Below are positions 52,242-60,562 of a DNA stretch of 64,000 nt, in pieces. The DNA is from Streptomyces sp. NBC_01707 (GTDB lineage: Bacteria; Actinomycetota; Actinomycetes; Streptomycetales; Streptomycetaceae): NCBI RefSeq assembly GCF_041438805.1, contig NZ_CP109190.1, forward strand, positions 3,720,001-3,784,000, read 5' to 3'. A program made the position numbers and the translations under genes. The notes under the pieces are model-generated. The model saw only the letters and a list, made by a program, of their open reading frames with translations, was not told the DNA's origin and searched no databases. Position 1 is the first letter of the stretch, and each line of letters begins with the position of its first letter.

Positions 52242-54929
52242 TCAAGGACTGTCCGTGGCTCCGGGCAGCGGCTGCTGCGCCCAGATGACCTTGCCTTCAG
52301 GGGTGTACCGCGTGCCCCAGTGCTCGGCGATCTGCGAGACGAGGAACAGACCACGGCCTCCCTCGTCCGTCGTAGCCGCGTACCTCAGATGGGGTGAGGT
52401 GCTGCTGCCGTCGGACACCTCGCAGATCAGGTTGCGGTCACGCAGAAGCCGCACCCGGATCGGCGCGGAGGCGTGGCGGATGGCGTTGGTGATCAGCTCG
52501 CTGAGTATCAGCTCCGTGGTGAACGCCAGCTCCGACAGATCCCATTCGTCGAGCCTCTCGGCGACCGCGGCGCGTATCCCGGCCACCGCGGCGGGGTCGA
52601 GCGGGACGTCCCACTCGGCGATCTGGTCGGGGGAGAGCGCGCGGGTGCGGGCGATGAGCAGTGCCACGTCGTCCTGGGCCTGGGCGGGAAGGAGTGCGTC
52701 GAGCACCGCCCCGCAGTGTTGTTCCGGCGATCGGCCGACATGGGCCAGAGCCTGGCGGAGCAGCTCCATCCCCACGTCGATGTCCCGGGTGCGGTCCTCG
52801 ATCAGCCCGTCGGTGTAGAGGACCAGCTGAGCACCCACGGCCAGATCCAGTTCGGCCGTCTTGAACGGCATGCCGCCGAGTCCCAGTGGCGGCCCGGCAG
52901 GAAGGTCGGGGAACTCCACTCTGCCGTCGGGCTGGACCAGCGCGGGGAGGTGATGCCCGGCGCGGGCCATGGTGCAGTGCCGGGAGACGGGATCGTAGAT
53001 CGCATACAGGCAGGTCGCTCCCACGACCCCGACACCGACGTCCGTGGTCCCCTCTTCCCTGTCGATGCGGTCGACGAGATCGTCGAGGTGGCCGAGGAGC
53101 TCGTCGGGCGGCAGATCGAGCGTGGAGAAGTTGTGCACCGCGGTGCGGAGCCGCCCCATGGTCGCGGCGGCATGCAGTCCATGGCCGACCACATCACCGA
53201 CGACGAGGGCGACGCGGTTGCCCGACAGCGGGATCACGTCGAACCAGTCACCGCTGACTCCCGACTGAGCGGGCAGATAGCGGTGGGCTACATCCAGGGC
53301 GTTCTGCTCGGGCAGAGCGCGCGGCAGCAGGCTGCGCTGCAACATGACCGCCAGGGCGTGTTCGCGGGCGTACCGGCGGGCGTTGTCGATGCTGACCGCG
53401 GCGCGGGCGACCAGCTCCTCGGCGAGTGACCGGTCCTCCTCGTCGAACTTTCCGGCTTCCCGCGAGCGCCAGAAGTTGGCCATGCCGAGAACCACGCCCC
53501 GTGCCTGGAGCGGCGTCGTGAGGAGTGAGTGGATCCCGTACGCGATGACGTCGTCCGTGCGTTCCGGGTCCTGAGCACGCCAGCCGGGCGCGGAGGCCAG
53601 GTCGGGCACCACCACCGACCGGCCGGTGGCGAATCCACGAGCCTGGGGCGTGGAGGGAAGGAAGGTGATGAGCTCGCCGCGCGGGTAGAGCGGGTGGTCG
53701 TTGCGGATACCGCTGACGGCCACGCGGCACATGTCTGCGGCCGTTCCGGTGGGCTCCTCGCCGAGCAGGACGGCGTTGGCGAGGTCGACGGTGACGAAGT
53801 CCGCGAAACGGGGGACGGACATCTCGGCCAGCTCCTCGGCCGTGCGCGCCACGTCGAGAGTGGTGCCGATGCCCAGCCCCGCGTCGTACAGCAGCCTGAG
53901 GCGCTCGTTCGCCGCATCCACCTTGCCCGACAGCGCCAGGAGCTGGGTGGAGTCGCGCAGGGTGGCCACCGTTCCCAGAGAGCCTCCGTTGTGGTCCGTG
54001 CGCCGCTGGTTCACCACCAGCATCCGGTCCCCGGCCAGGTACACCTCGTCCGTGGCCACGCGACCGGAGACGAGCAGCTCCGCCGTGGCCGGGTCGAGGC
54101 TCTCCAGTTCCTCGACCCGGCGTCCCTGGGCATCGGGGGGCAGATCGAGCAGCCGTTCGGCCTCGTCGTTCGCCAGCAGCAGCCGACCGTCGCGTCCGAC
54201 GATGAGCACTCCTTCGCGGACGGAGTGCAGCACCGCGTCATGGTGCTCGTACATACGTGTCATCTGGGCGGGATCGAGCCCGTGGGTCTGCCTGCGCAAC
54301 CGCTTGGCCACCAGCGCGGCCCCGCCCGTGGCCAGGGCGAGCGCGGCGGCACCGCTGGCAAAGATGACCACCAGCTGCCTGCTGACCGTGTTGGCGACGT
54401 TCTTGACCCTGAGGCCTGCGGACACCAGGCCCACGACCGAGTGGTCGGGAGCGGTGACGGGGACGATCGCCTGGACCTCGTGGCCGAGGGGGCCTTGGAC
54501 GTCCTCCACGTGGACCTCGCCCTCCAGCGAGGGTTTGATGTTGCCGACGAATTTCTTCCCGATGAGCTCCGGTCGGGGGTGTGTGTAGCGAATCCCGTGG
54601 GTGTCCGTCACCACGATGAAGTCGACCCCGGCCAGCTTCCGCGCCTCCTCGGTGAGCGGCTGCAGCACTTTCGAGGGATCGGGAGATTTCAGCACGTCCA
54701 CGATCCCCGGAGAGTGTGCGAACGACTCCGCTGCCGCCACCGAGCGGCGCTCCGCCTCGATCTCGGCGTCGTGAAACGACTGGAGGACCAGCGCAAGAAC
54801 CGCGCCCGCCACGAGCAGGACAATGACCACCGCCTGCAGGACGAACACCTGCCGGGCTACGCTTCGCGGACGCCTGCCGCTCAGTGACCGAACCGATCTG
54901 CTCCGGGATCGGTCGGAATGGTCGACCAT
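52242..54929 (-). CDS. Membrane sensor with PAS, GAF, SpoIIE phosphatase and RsbW-like kinase domains
   Basis: This 895-residue protein has membrane helix 1 (about 28-50), an extracytoplasmic Cache-like domain (about 50-175, with VVTDTHGIRYTHPRPELIGK as in CitA/DcuS sensors), helix 2 (about 183-205), PAS (about 230-340), GAF (about 345-520), SpoIIE-type PP2C (about 535-750) and a C-terminal HATPase (about 765-890). The HATPase has SELITNAIRHA and GGRGLFLV. One chain therefore combines phosphatase and kinase activities that could act oppositely on an anti-anti-sigma factor. The STAS protein at 13020 is one candidate in the window, but distant. Confidence 0.93.
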   Translation of the reverse strand: MVDHSDRSRSRSVRSLSGRRPRSVARQVFVLQAVVIVLLVAGAVLALVLQSFHDAEIEAERRSVAAAESFAHSPGIVDVLKSPDPSKVLQPLTEEARKLAGVDFIVVTDTHGIRYTHPRPELIGKKFVGNIKPSLEGEVHVEDVQGPLGHEVQAIVPVTAPDHSVVGLVSAGLRVKNVANTVSRQLVVIFASGAAALALATGGAALVAKRLRRQTHGLDPAQMTRMYEHHDAVLHSVREGVLIVGRDGRLLLANDEAERLLDLPPDAQGRRVEELESLDPATAELLVSGRVATDEVYLAGDRMLVVNQRRTDHNGGSLGTVATLRDSTQLLALSGKVDAANERLRLLYDAGLGIGTTLDVARTAEELAEMSVPRFADFVTVDLANAVLLGEEPTGTAADMCRVAVSGIRNDHPLYPRGELITFLPSTPQARGFATGRSVVVPDLASAPGWRAQDPERTDDVIAYGIHSLLTTPLQARGVVLGMANFWRSREAGKFDEEDRSLAEELVARAAVSIDNARRYAREHALAVMLQRSLLPRALPEQNALDVAHRYLPAQSGVSGDWFDVIPLSGNRVALVVGDVVGHGLHAAATMGRLRTAVHNFSTLDLPPDELLGHLDDLVDRIDREEGTTDVGVGVVGATCLYAIYDPVSRHCTMARAGHHLPALVQPDGRVEFPDLPAGPPLGLGGMPFKTAELDLAVGAQLVLYTDGLIEDRTRDIDVGMELLRQALAHVGRSPEQHCGAVLDALLPAQAQDDVALLIARTRALSPDQIAEWDVPLDPAAVAGIRAAVAERLDEWDLSELAFTTELILSELITNAIRHASAPIRVRLLRDRNLICEVSDGSSTSPHLRYAATTDEGGRGLFLVSQIAEHWGTRYTPEGKVIWAQQPLPGATDSP

Positions 54930-55002
54930 GGCGCCATTTCTAACACTTTCCAGCAGTGCGTGCCCATTGGGTCACTTTCGTCCGATTTTCATCGACCAAC
55001 CG

Positions 55003-56088
55003 TCAGGCCGAGGCGCGCTTCTTGGGAGATGCCTTCCTGGCCGCCGGCTTCGCGCCCGTTGCCGACTTCGCTGTCTTTGCGGCCGTGTTCGCTGTCGTCT
55101 TCTTCGTGGCCGACTTCGTCGCCGACCGTGCCGTGGTCTTCTTGGCGGGCGTTCTGCCCGGCGTCGTCTTCTTCCCGGCGGCCTTCCGTCCGGTGCTCTT
55201 GGCCGCGGAGGCAGCCTTCTTCTTCGCCCCGGTTCCGCCGCTCTTCTTGCGTCCTGCGAGTGAGGTGACCTTGGCCACCGGGGCGCCCTCCGCCTCTCCC
55301 GGCTCCTCGCCGCGAGCTTCCTTCGCCGCCCGGACGCTGTTCTCCAGCGCCGCGATCAGGTCGAGCACCTTGCCGCCGCCGGGCTCGCCGGAGGCGGCGG
55401 GCTGCAACGCCTCGCCGGAGGCCTTCGAGGCGATGAGGGTCTCCACCGCCTCGCGATAGTCGTCATGGAGCGTGTCCATGTCGACCTCACCGAGGGTGGC
55501 CATCAGGGCGTCGGCCAGATCGAGTTCGGCGTCACGGACCGTGACGTCGGACTCCGGGGCCACGCCGTCGGTGGCACGGATCTCGTCGGGCCAGAGCAGG
55601 CCGTGCATGGCGATCACGTCGTCGACCACGCGCAGCATGCCGAGCCGTTCACGGCCGCGCAGTGCGTACTTGGCCACCGCGACCTTCCGGCTCCGCTTCA
55701 GGGCCTCGCGCAGCAGGGTGTACGGCTTGGCCGCCGGGACTCCGTTGGCGGAGAGGTAGTACGCCGCGTCCATCTGGAGCGGGTCGATCTCGGTGGCCGA
55801 CACGAATGCGACGATCTCGATCGTCTTGGCGGTGGGAAGCGGGAGCGAGGCCAGGTCCTCGTCGGTGATCGGGATCATCGTGCCGTCGGCGTCCTCGTAC
55901 GCCTTGCCGATCTCGGCGGCCGTCACCTCCTGCTCGTCGAGTTCACAGACCTTCCGGTAGCGGATCCGGCCGCCGTCGGCGAGGTGGATCTGGCGGAAGG
56001 AGATCGAGTGGCTCTCCGTGGCGTTGACCAGCTTGATCGGGATGCTGACCAGCCCGAAGGAGATCGCGCCGTTCCAAATGGACCTCAC
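55003..56088 (-). CDS. ku: Bacterial Ku, non-homologous end joining
   Basis: The 361-residue protein has the Ku core (RSIWNGAISFGLVSIPIKLV at the start; PLPTAKTIEIVAFV) to about residue 265. A long Lys/Ala-rich tail (KKSGGTGAKKKAASAAKST onward) follows. The tail adds non-specific DNA affinity. Ku binds double-strand ends and recruits LigD. The start is GTG 56088. It is divergent from the polymerase gene at 56179 over only 90 bp, so the pair is likely co-regulated. Confidence 0.97.
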   Translation of the reverse strand: MRSIWNGAISFGLVSIPIKLVNATESHSISFRQIHLADGGRIRYRKVCELDEQEVTAAEIGKAYEDADGTMIPITDEDLASLPLPTAKTIEIVAFVSATEIDPLQMDAAYYLSANGVPAAKPYTLLREALKRSRKVAVAKYALRGRERLGMLRVVDDVIAMHGLLWPDEIRATDGVAPESDVTVRDAELDLADALMATLGEVDMDTLHDDYREAVETLIASKASGEALQPAASGEPGGGKVLDLIAALENSVRAAKEARGEEPGEAEGAPVAKVTSLAGRKKSGGTGAKKKAASAAKSTGRKAAGKKTTPGRTPAKKTTARSATKSATKKTTANTAAKTAKSATGAKPAARKASPKKRASA

Positions 56089-56156
56089 CGTTCACCCCTG
56101 TGTCCCTGAAGATTTCGACAGGTATCGATAGATGGCGATTGATTCCTCAAGATCCC

Positions 56157-56171
56157 GGAATCATGTGATTC
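56157..56171. promoter_or_regulatory. Inverted-repeat cluster between ku and the LigD polymerase gene
   Basis: GGAATCA (56157-56163) is followed by TG and TGATTC (56166-56171), a 6-bp inverted repeat. A third arm TGATTCC (56140-56146) also pairs with GGAATCA across a 10-base loop. They sit in the 90-bp divergent region, 8 bases before the polymerase start, where a shared operator would be expected. Confidence 0.5.
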
Positions 56172-56178
56172 TTATCGT

Positions 56179-57075
56179 ATGACGCCGATCACGGAGGTGG
56201 AGGGGCGGCGCCTGGCGCTCAGCAACCTCGACAAGGTGCTGTATCCGGCCACCGGGACCACCAAGGGCGAGGTGCTCCACTACTACGCGGTCACGGCGGC
56301 CGACGCCCTGCTCGCGCATCTGCACAACCGGCCGGTGTCCTTCCTGCGCTATCCGGACGGGCCGGACGGGCAGCGGTTCTTCACCAAGAACCCGCCGCCC
56401 GGCACCCCGTCCTGGGTACGGATCGCCGAGGTGCCGCGGCATGCGGCACAGCAGAACCGGCAGGTGGTCGTACAGGATCTGGCGTCGCTGATGTGGGCCG
56501 CGAACCTGGTGGTGGAGTTCCATACACCGCAGTGGCAGGCCGATGCTCCGGGCATCGCCGACCGGATGGTGTTCGACCTCGATCCGGGGGCTCCGGCAAC
56601 CGTCGTGGAGTGCTGTCGGGTGGCGCTGTGGCTGCGCGAGCGGCTGGCGGCGGACGGGTTGTCCGCATACGGGAAGACCTCGGGATCGAAGGGGCTGCAT
56701 CTTCTCGTACCGCTCGAGCCCACACCCGCCGATCGGGTGTCGGCGTACGCGAAACGGCTGGCGGTGGAGGCTGAGCAGGATCATCCGGACCTGGTGGTGC
56801 ACCGGATGACACGGGCGCTGCGGCCGGGAAAGGTGTTCGTCGACTTCAGTCAGAACGCGGCGGCGAAGACCACCGCCACTCCTTACACCTTGCGCGCCAG
56901 AGCCGAGCCGACCGCCTCCGCGCCCGTCACCTGGGCGGAGATCGAGGACTGCCGGACCCCCGCCGAGCTGGTCTTTCTGGCCGCCGACATGGGCGGGCGG
57001 CTGGAGCGGTACGGGGACCTGCTCGCCCCGCTGACCGATCCGGACCGGGCCCGGCCGCTGCCTGCCGTCCCCTGA
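56179..57075 (+). CDS. Stand-alone LigD-type polymerase/primase domain
   Basis: This 298-residue protein is the archaeo-eukaryotic primase-like domain of LigD. It has the metal-binding VFDLDPG, the SGSKGLHLLVPLE loop with the His, and VFVDFSQNAAAKTTATPY. It fills and extends broken ends with NTPs in NHEJ. No ligase or nuclease domain is attached, so the ligase must be encoded elsewhere. The ATG at 56179 has no Shine-Dalgarno, consistent with a leaderless or weakly translated message. It is divergent from ku. Confidence 0.93.
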   Translation: MTPITEVEGRRLALSNLDKVLYPATGTTKGEVLHYYAVTAADALLAHLHNRPVSFLRYPDGPDGQRFFTKNPPPGTPSWVRIAEVPRHAAQQNRQVVVQDLASLMWAANLVVEFHTPQWQADAPGIADRMVFDLDPGAPATVVECCRVALWLRERLAADGLSAYGKTSGSKGLHLLVPLEPTPADRVSAYAKRLAVEAEQDHPDLVVHRMTRALRPGKVFVDFSQNAAAKTTATPYTLRARAEPTASAPVTWAEIEDCRTPAELVFLAADMGGRLERYGDLLAPLTDPDRARPLPAVP

Positions 57076-57225
57076 ACGGAGTCCGTCGGGCCTGGTCAGC
57101 AGCCGTGCAGGCCGCCGTCGGCGTCCGTGCGGGCAAAAGGCTGCATGTGGCGGGTGGATTGTCCGGGCCGTGGTGCACACTCTGCCCAGACACTGCTTCG
57201 TGAGGTCACGTGGGGAGGCGATGGA

Positions 57226-59373
57226 GTGTTCGCGGGGATCGACGAGGTCGAATGGGCCTCGATGGAGCATGCGTACGGGCCTGCCGACGATGTGCCCGGG
57301 CTGCTGCGGGGGCTGGCGTCCGGCGATCCGGCGGAGCGCGAGGGAGCGCTGGACGGCATGTACGGGGCCGTGCACCACCAGGGCGATGTGTACGCCTGCA
57401 CACTCGCCTGCATCCCGTTTCTCTTCGAGCTGGTCGCGGATCCGGGCATCCAGGACCGCGGCAGCATCGTCGAGCTGCTCACCAGCATCGGTGGCATCGA
57501 TCTGGACGAGGACGACGAGGAGGAGCTCGACGAGGAGGAGATCCAGGGCGCGGCCAACTACGCGATGGCCGCCGCCGCCGTCACCGCCGGCGCCGGGGTG
57601 TTCTTCGAGCTGATCGCCGACGAGGACCCGGGGGTACGACTCGCCGCGCCGCTGGCGCTCGCCACACTGCACGGCCACCCGGTGCGGGTCCTCGCCCTGC
57701 TGCGGGAGCGGCTGCCGGTGGAGCCGGACGAGGAGGTACGGCTCGCGCTCGTGGAGGCCGCCGGGCGCGTCGCGCTGCGGCACAGCCCGCTGGCCGGACA
57801 GGCGGCCGACTGGCTGAGCCGGCTCGCCGCGGAGTCGTACGCGCCGGGGCTGCGGCTGGCCGCCCTCGCGCAGCTGGCCAGGTGCGCGCCGGAAGCACTG
57901 CCGGGCGATGTCGTACGGGTGGTGGCGGGACTGCTGCGCCGGCTGCGCGCGGATCCGGCCGGCGCAGCCGACGGGGCGGATCCGGTGGTCACCGCCGGGC
58001 CGGGGGACGATCCGGGGCCGGCCGCCGATGCCACCGAGGAGCGAGTCGCGCCGGTGACCCTGGTGGGTCAGCTGCGGGCGCTGTCCGCCGCCGAGTCCGC
58101 GGGGCGTACCGCCCCCTGGACGGCGGATCTGCTGCGGACACTGCATGTCGGACTCGACGACCGGGTCGCCGACCGGACGGCGCTGCTGACCGATCAGCTG
58201 CGCAGCCCCGACCTGCGGCAGCGGATCGACGCGGTGCGGATGAGCGCCGGGCTGATACGGGCCTGGCGGGGCTCGTACGAGGAGCTCGTCCGGCTCGTCG
58301 GCGAACAGCTCGCTTCCCCCGAGCCGAAACTGACCGAGGCCGCCTCGCATGTGCTGGAGGAGCTCTTCGGGCTCGCCGCGCCGGCCGCGGACGCGCTGGC
58401 GGCGCGGGTGGCGGCGGACCCCGGGGCCTGGGTGAAGGATTGGGCGAGCGGACCGCCGGGGCTCGGCAGCACGGTGAAGGCGCTGGCCCGGCTGGGTGAC
58501 CCCCGTGCCCTGCCCGCGCTGGCCGCCGCCCTGGAGCGTCCCGAGGTGCCGCATGACGTGGGGTTCGCCATCGGACATCTGGGGGCGGCGGCGGCGCCGC
58601 TGGCCGGGGTGCTGCGCCGCAGGCTCGGCGAGATCGCTCTCGACGAGGGGGCGTACGACCGGGCGAATCCGCTGCTCTTCGGGCTGACCGCGCTGCGGGC
58701 GGGCGAGGCCGCACCGGAGGTGCTGCGGGTGCTGCGCGGTGCGCCGGAGTATCGCGGGGAGTGGTTGCGGACGTCGGCGCTGCGGGCGCTCGGCTCGTTC
58801 GGCTCCGCCGCGCACTGCGCCGTACCGGAGCTGCGGGCGCTGATTCGCCGCCCCGGGACCGCGGCGGCGACGGAGGCCGCACAGGCGCTGTGGGCGGTCG
58901 ACGGGGATGCGGAGGCCGTGCTGCCGGTGCTGATCGAGGGGCTCCGGGCCGAGCATGCGCACGAGCGGCGGTCGGCGGTGACCGCGCTGGGCGGACTGGG
59001 GGCCCGGGCGGAAGCGACAGCGCCATGGTTGCGGGCCCTGCTGTCGCACGACGAGCTGTGGCTGCGGGTGGATGCGGCGATCGCGCTGTGGGAGGTGTCC
59101 GGCCGGACCGAGGGGTCCGTGCCGGTCATGCTGGCTGCCTGGGAGAAGAATCGCCATGTCAGGGTCCGGGTGGCCGAATGCCTGGCGCGGATGGGTACTG
59201 CTGGTGCAGGGTCGGATGCGGCACACGTGCTGCGTGCCGAACTCGCCTCCGTCCGCCGTCACAACGCGATGGACGGCGGGTACGGCAGCCACGACACATA
59301 CGAGGACGAAAAGCTGCTGGCACTCTGCCGGCGAGCGCTCCCGGGGAACACGGGGAAGGGGCCCACAACGTGA
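57226..59373 (+). CDS. HEAT-repeat protein
   Basis: This 715-residue, mostly helical protein has repeated pairs such as PGVRLAAPLALATLHGHPV, RSAVTALGGLGARAEATAPW and LRVDAAIALWEVSG, which look like HEAT/PBS-lyase-type repeats. An acidic run (DEDDEEELDEEE) lies near residue 100. It has no membrane helix. I chose GTG 57226 because GGGAGG is 8 bases upstream; the frame is open 33 codons further up. Its stop overlaps the zinc-ribbon gene start (GTGA), so the two are made together. The function is unknown; HEAT proteins usually act as scaffolds. Confidence 0.8.
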   Translation: MFAGIDEVEWASMEHAYGPADDVPGLLRGLASGDPAEREGALDGMYGAVHHQGDVYACTLACIPFLFELVADPGIQDRGSIVELLTSIGGIDLDEDDEEELDEEEIQGAANYAMAAAAVTAGAGVFFELIADEDPGVRLAAPLALATLHGHPVRVLALLRERLPVEPDEEVRLALVEAAGRVALRHSPLAGQAADWLSRLAAESYAPGLRLAALAQLARCAPEALPGDVVRVVAGLLRRLRADPAGAADGADPVVTAGPGDDPGPAADATEERVAPVTLVGQLRALSAAESAGRTAPWTADLLRTLHVGLDDRVADRTALLTDQLRSPDLRQRIDAVRMSAGLIRAWRGSYEELVRLVGEQLASPEPKLTEAASHVLEELFGLAAPAADALAARVAADPGAWVKDWASGPPGLGSTVKALARLGDPRALPALAAALERPEVPHDVGFAIGHLGAAAAPLAGVLRRRLGEIALDEGAYDRANPLLFGLTALRAGEAAPEVLRVLRGAPEYRGEWLRTSALRALGSFGSAAHCAVPELRALIRRPGTAAATEAAQALWAVDGDAEAVLPVLIEGLRAEHAHERRSAVTALGGLGARAEATAPWLRALLSHDELWLRVDAAIALWEVSGRTEGSVPVMLAAWEKNRHVRVRVAECLARMGTAGAGSDAAHVLRAELASVRRHNAMDGGYGSHDTYEDEKLLALCRRALPGNTGKGPTT

Positions 59374-59684
59374 TCATCTTTGGTACGCGAGGCTATCTCT
59401 ATCAACTGGCCGTCCTGACGCTTGTCTGCGGCTGGTGCGGCAACCCGGCCGCGCACACGCTGCGCAAGCGGGTCACGAAGTTCACGCTGTTCTTCGTGCC
59501 GCTGTTCCCGTTCTCGACGAAGTACGCGACGCAGTGCACGTTCTGCGGCGGCGAGCAGAAGATCCCGAAGGAGCAGGCCGAGCAGCTGCTGGCGCAGCAC
59601 GTGGCGGCACAGGACGGCAACCCGTTCGGGCAGACGCAGCAGCCGGGGTACGCGCAGGACGGGCAGAACCCCTACCAGCACTGA
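59370..59684 (+). CDS. Zinc-ribbon protein coupled to the HEAT-repeat gene
   Basis: The 104-residue protein has two CxxC pairs, VCGWCGN and TQCTFCGGE, with a short hydrophobic stretch between (TLFFVPLFPFSTKY). The C-terminal 35 residues are Gln/Pro/Gly-rich (FGQTQQPGYAQ). This is the small zinc-ribbon family seen in Streptomyces. It starts at GTG 59370 inside the upstream stop, with GGGGAAGGGG before it. It probably partners the HEAT protein. The function is unknown. Confidence 0.82.
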   Translation: MIIFGTRGYLYQLAVLTLVCGWCGNPAAHTLRKRVTKFTLFFVPLFPFSTKYATQCTFCGGEQKIPKEQAEQLLAQHVAAQDGNPFGQTQQPGYAQDGQNPYQH

Positions 59685-59797
59685 ACAACTACCTCTTCAC
59701 CGGAAGCAAACAGACATAAAGAACTTCCTTCCGAATAAGGTCGATGCATCACGGGTCTGCGGACTCATGGACCGGACGACCTGGAAGGGAGCGAGCG

Positions 59798-60562
59798 ATG
59801 TGCCCGCAGCGCCGGGTGACGCGCAGCGCGACGGCGGCCCTCGTGTCCGCCGTCGGCGCCGCGCTGCTGGCCGGCTGCGGCACCGACGGCGGCCGGCTGC
59901 GGAGCGCCGGACCGGCCCCGACCGCCATCGGACCCGCCCGGCTCTGGCCCCAGCTGCCGCCCGCCTCCGCCGCTCCGTACGACTACGGCGAGGGTGCGAC
60001 GGCGCGCATCCCCGGAATCACCGTCCCGCACGACGACGTGCGTGCGCTGGACCCGGTCGCCGTGGTGCAGGCCGACCTGATGGCCACCACCAGCCGGTCC
60101 AGCGGTTCGGACGAACTTCCCGCCGACACGGTGCGGAGGATCACCGCGTGCCGCACCGCGCCCGACGCCTGCCCGGTCCTGCAGCCGTACTACCGCGATC
60201 TGACGGGCGTGGGCAGGGACGACATGGTGCTCGGCGTACGTCGGAGCGACGGGCGGCTCTCCGTCCGGGTCTACATGGCGCACTCGGGCGCGCTGACCCG
60301 GATCATGGCCGTCTCGGACGCGGTGATCAGCGTGGAGCTGGCCGGCCGGGATGTGATCATGCGGGTGCCTTCGGCGATCACCGGGTACGAGTACCGGACG
60401 GTGTGGTCCTGGGACGGCCGGCAGCACGCGATGCTGCCGACGCAGGACGAGATCCTGCGGAAGGCCCAGGAGGCGGAGCCCACCGCCCCGCCGAGCGTGG
60501 AGCCCAGTCCTGAGCCGACCGCGACGTCGCCGTCGCCCGCCGTCTCCGAGGGGCGGCGATGA
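59798..60562 (+). CDS. Lipoprotein coupled to the histidine kinase gene
   Basis: The 254-residue protein has a lipoprotein signal peptide ending in the lipobox LLAGC (Cys at about residue 27), so it is membrane-anchored and faces outward. The mature part has the pattern RIPGITVPHDDVRALDPVAV and a beta-rich middle (VLGVRRSDGRLSVRVYM). The last 25 residues are Pro/Ser/Thr-rich. It overlaps the kinase start by 4 bases (ATGA), so it is likely an accessory for sensing, as CseA is for CseC. GGGAGCG precedes ATG 59798. Confidence 0.85.
   Translation: MCPQRRVTRSATAALVSAVGAALLAGCGTDGGRLRSAGPAPTAIGPARLWPQLPPASAAPYDYGEGATARIPGITVPHDDVRALDPVAVVQADLMATTSRSSGSDELPADTVRRITACRTAPDACPVLQPYYRDLTGVGRDDMVLGVRRSDGRLSVRVYMAHSGALTRIMAVSDAVISVELAGRDVIMRVPSAITGYEYRTVWSWDGRQHAMLPTQDEILRKAQEAEPTAPPSVEPSPEPTATSPSPAVSEGRR

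Noticed and set aside
56161..59292. A 1043-codon open frame on the minus strand opposite the LigD polymerase and HEAT-repeat genes
   Set aside because: It spans two unrelated plus-strand genes and is dominated by Arg/Pro/Gly/His. It has no domain.
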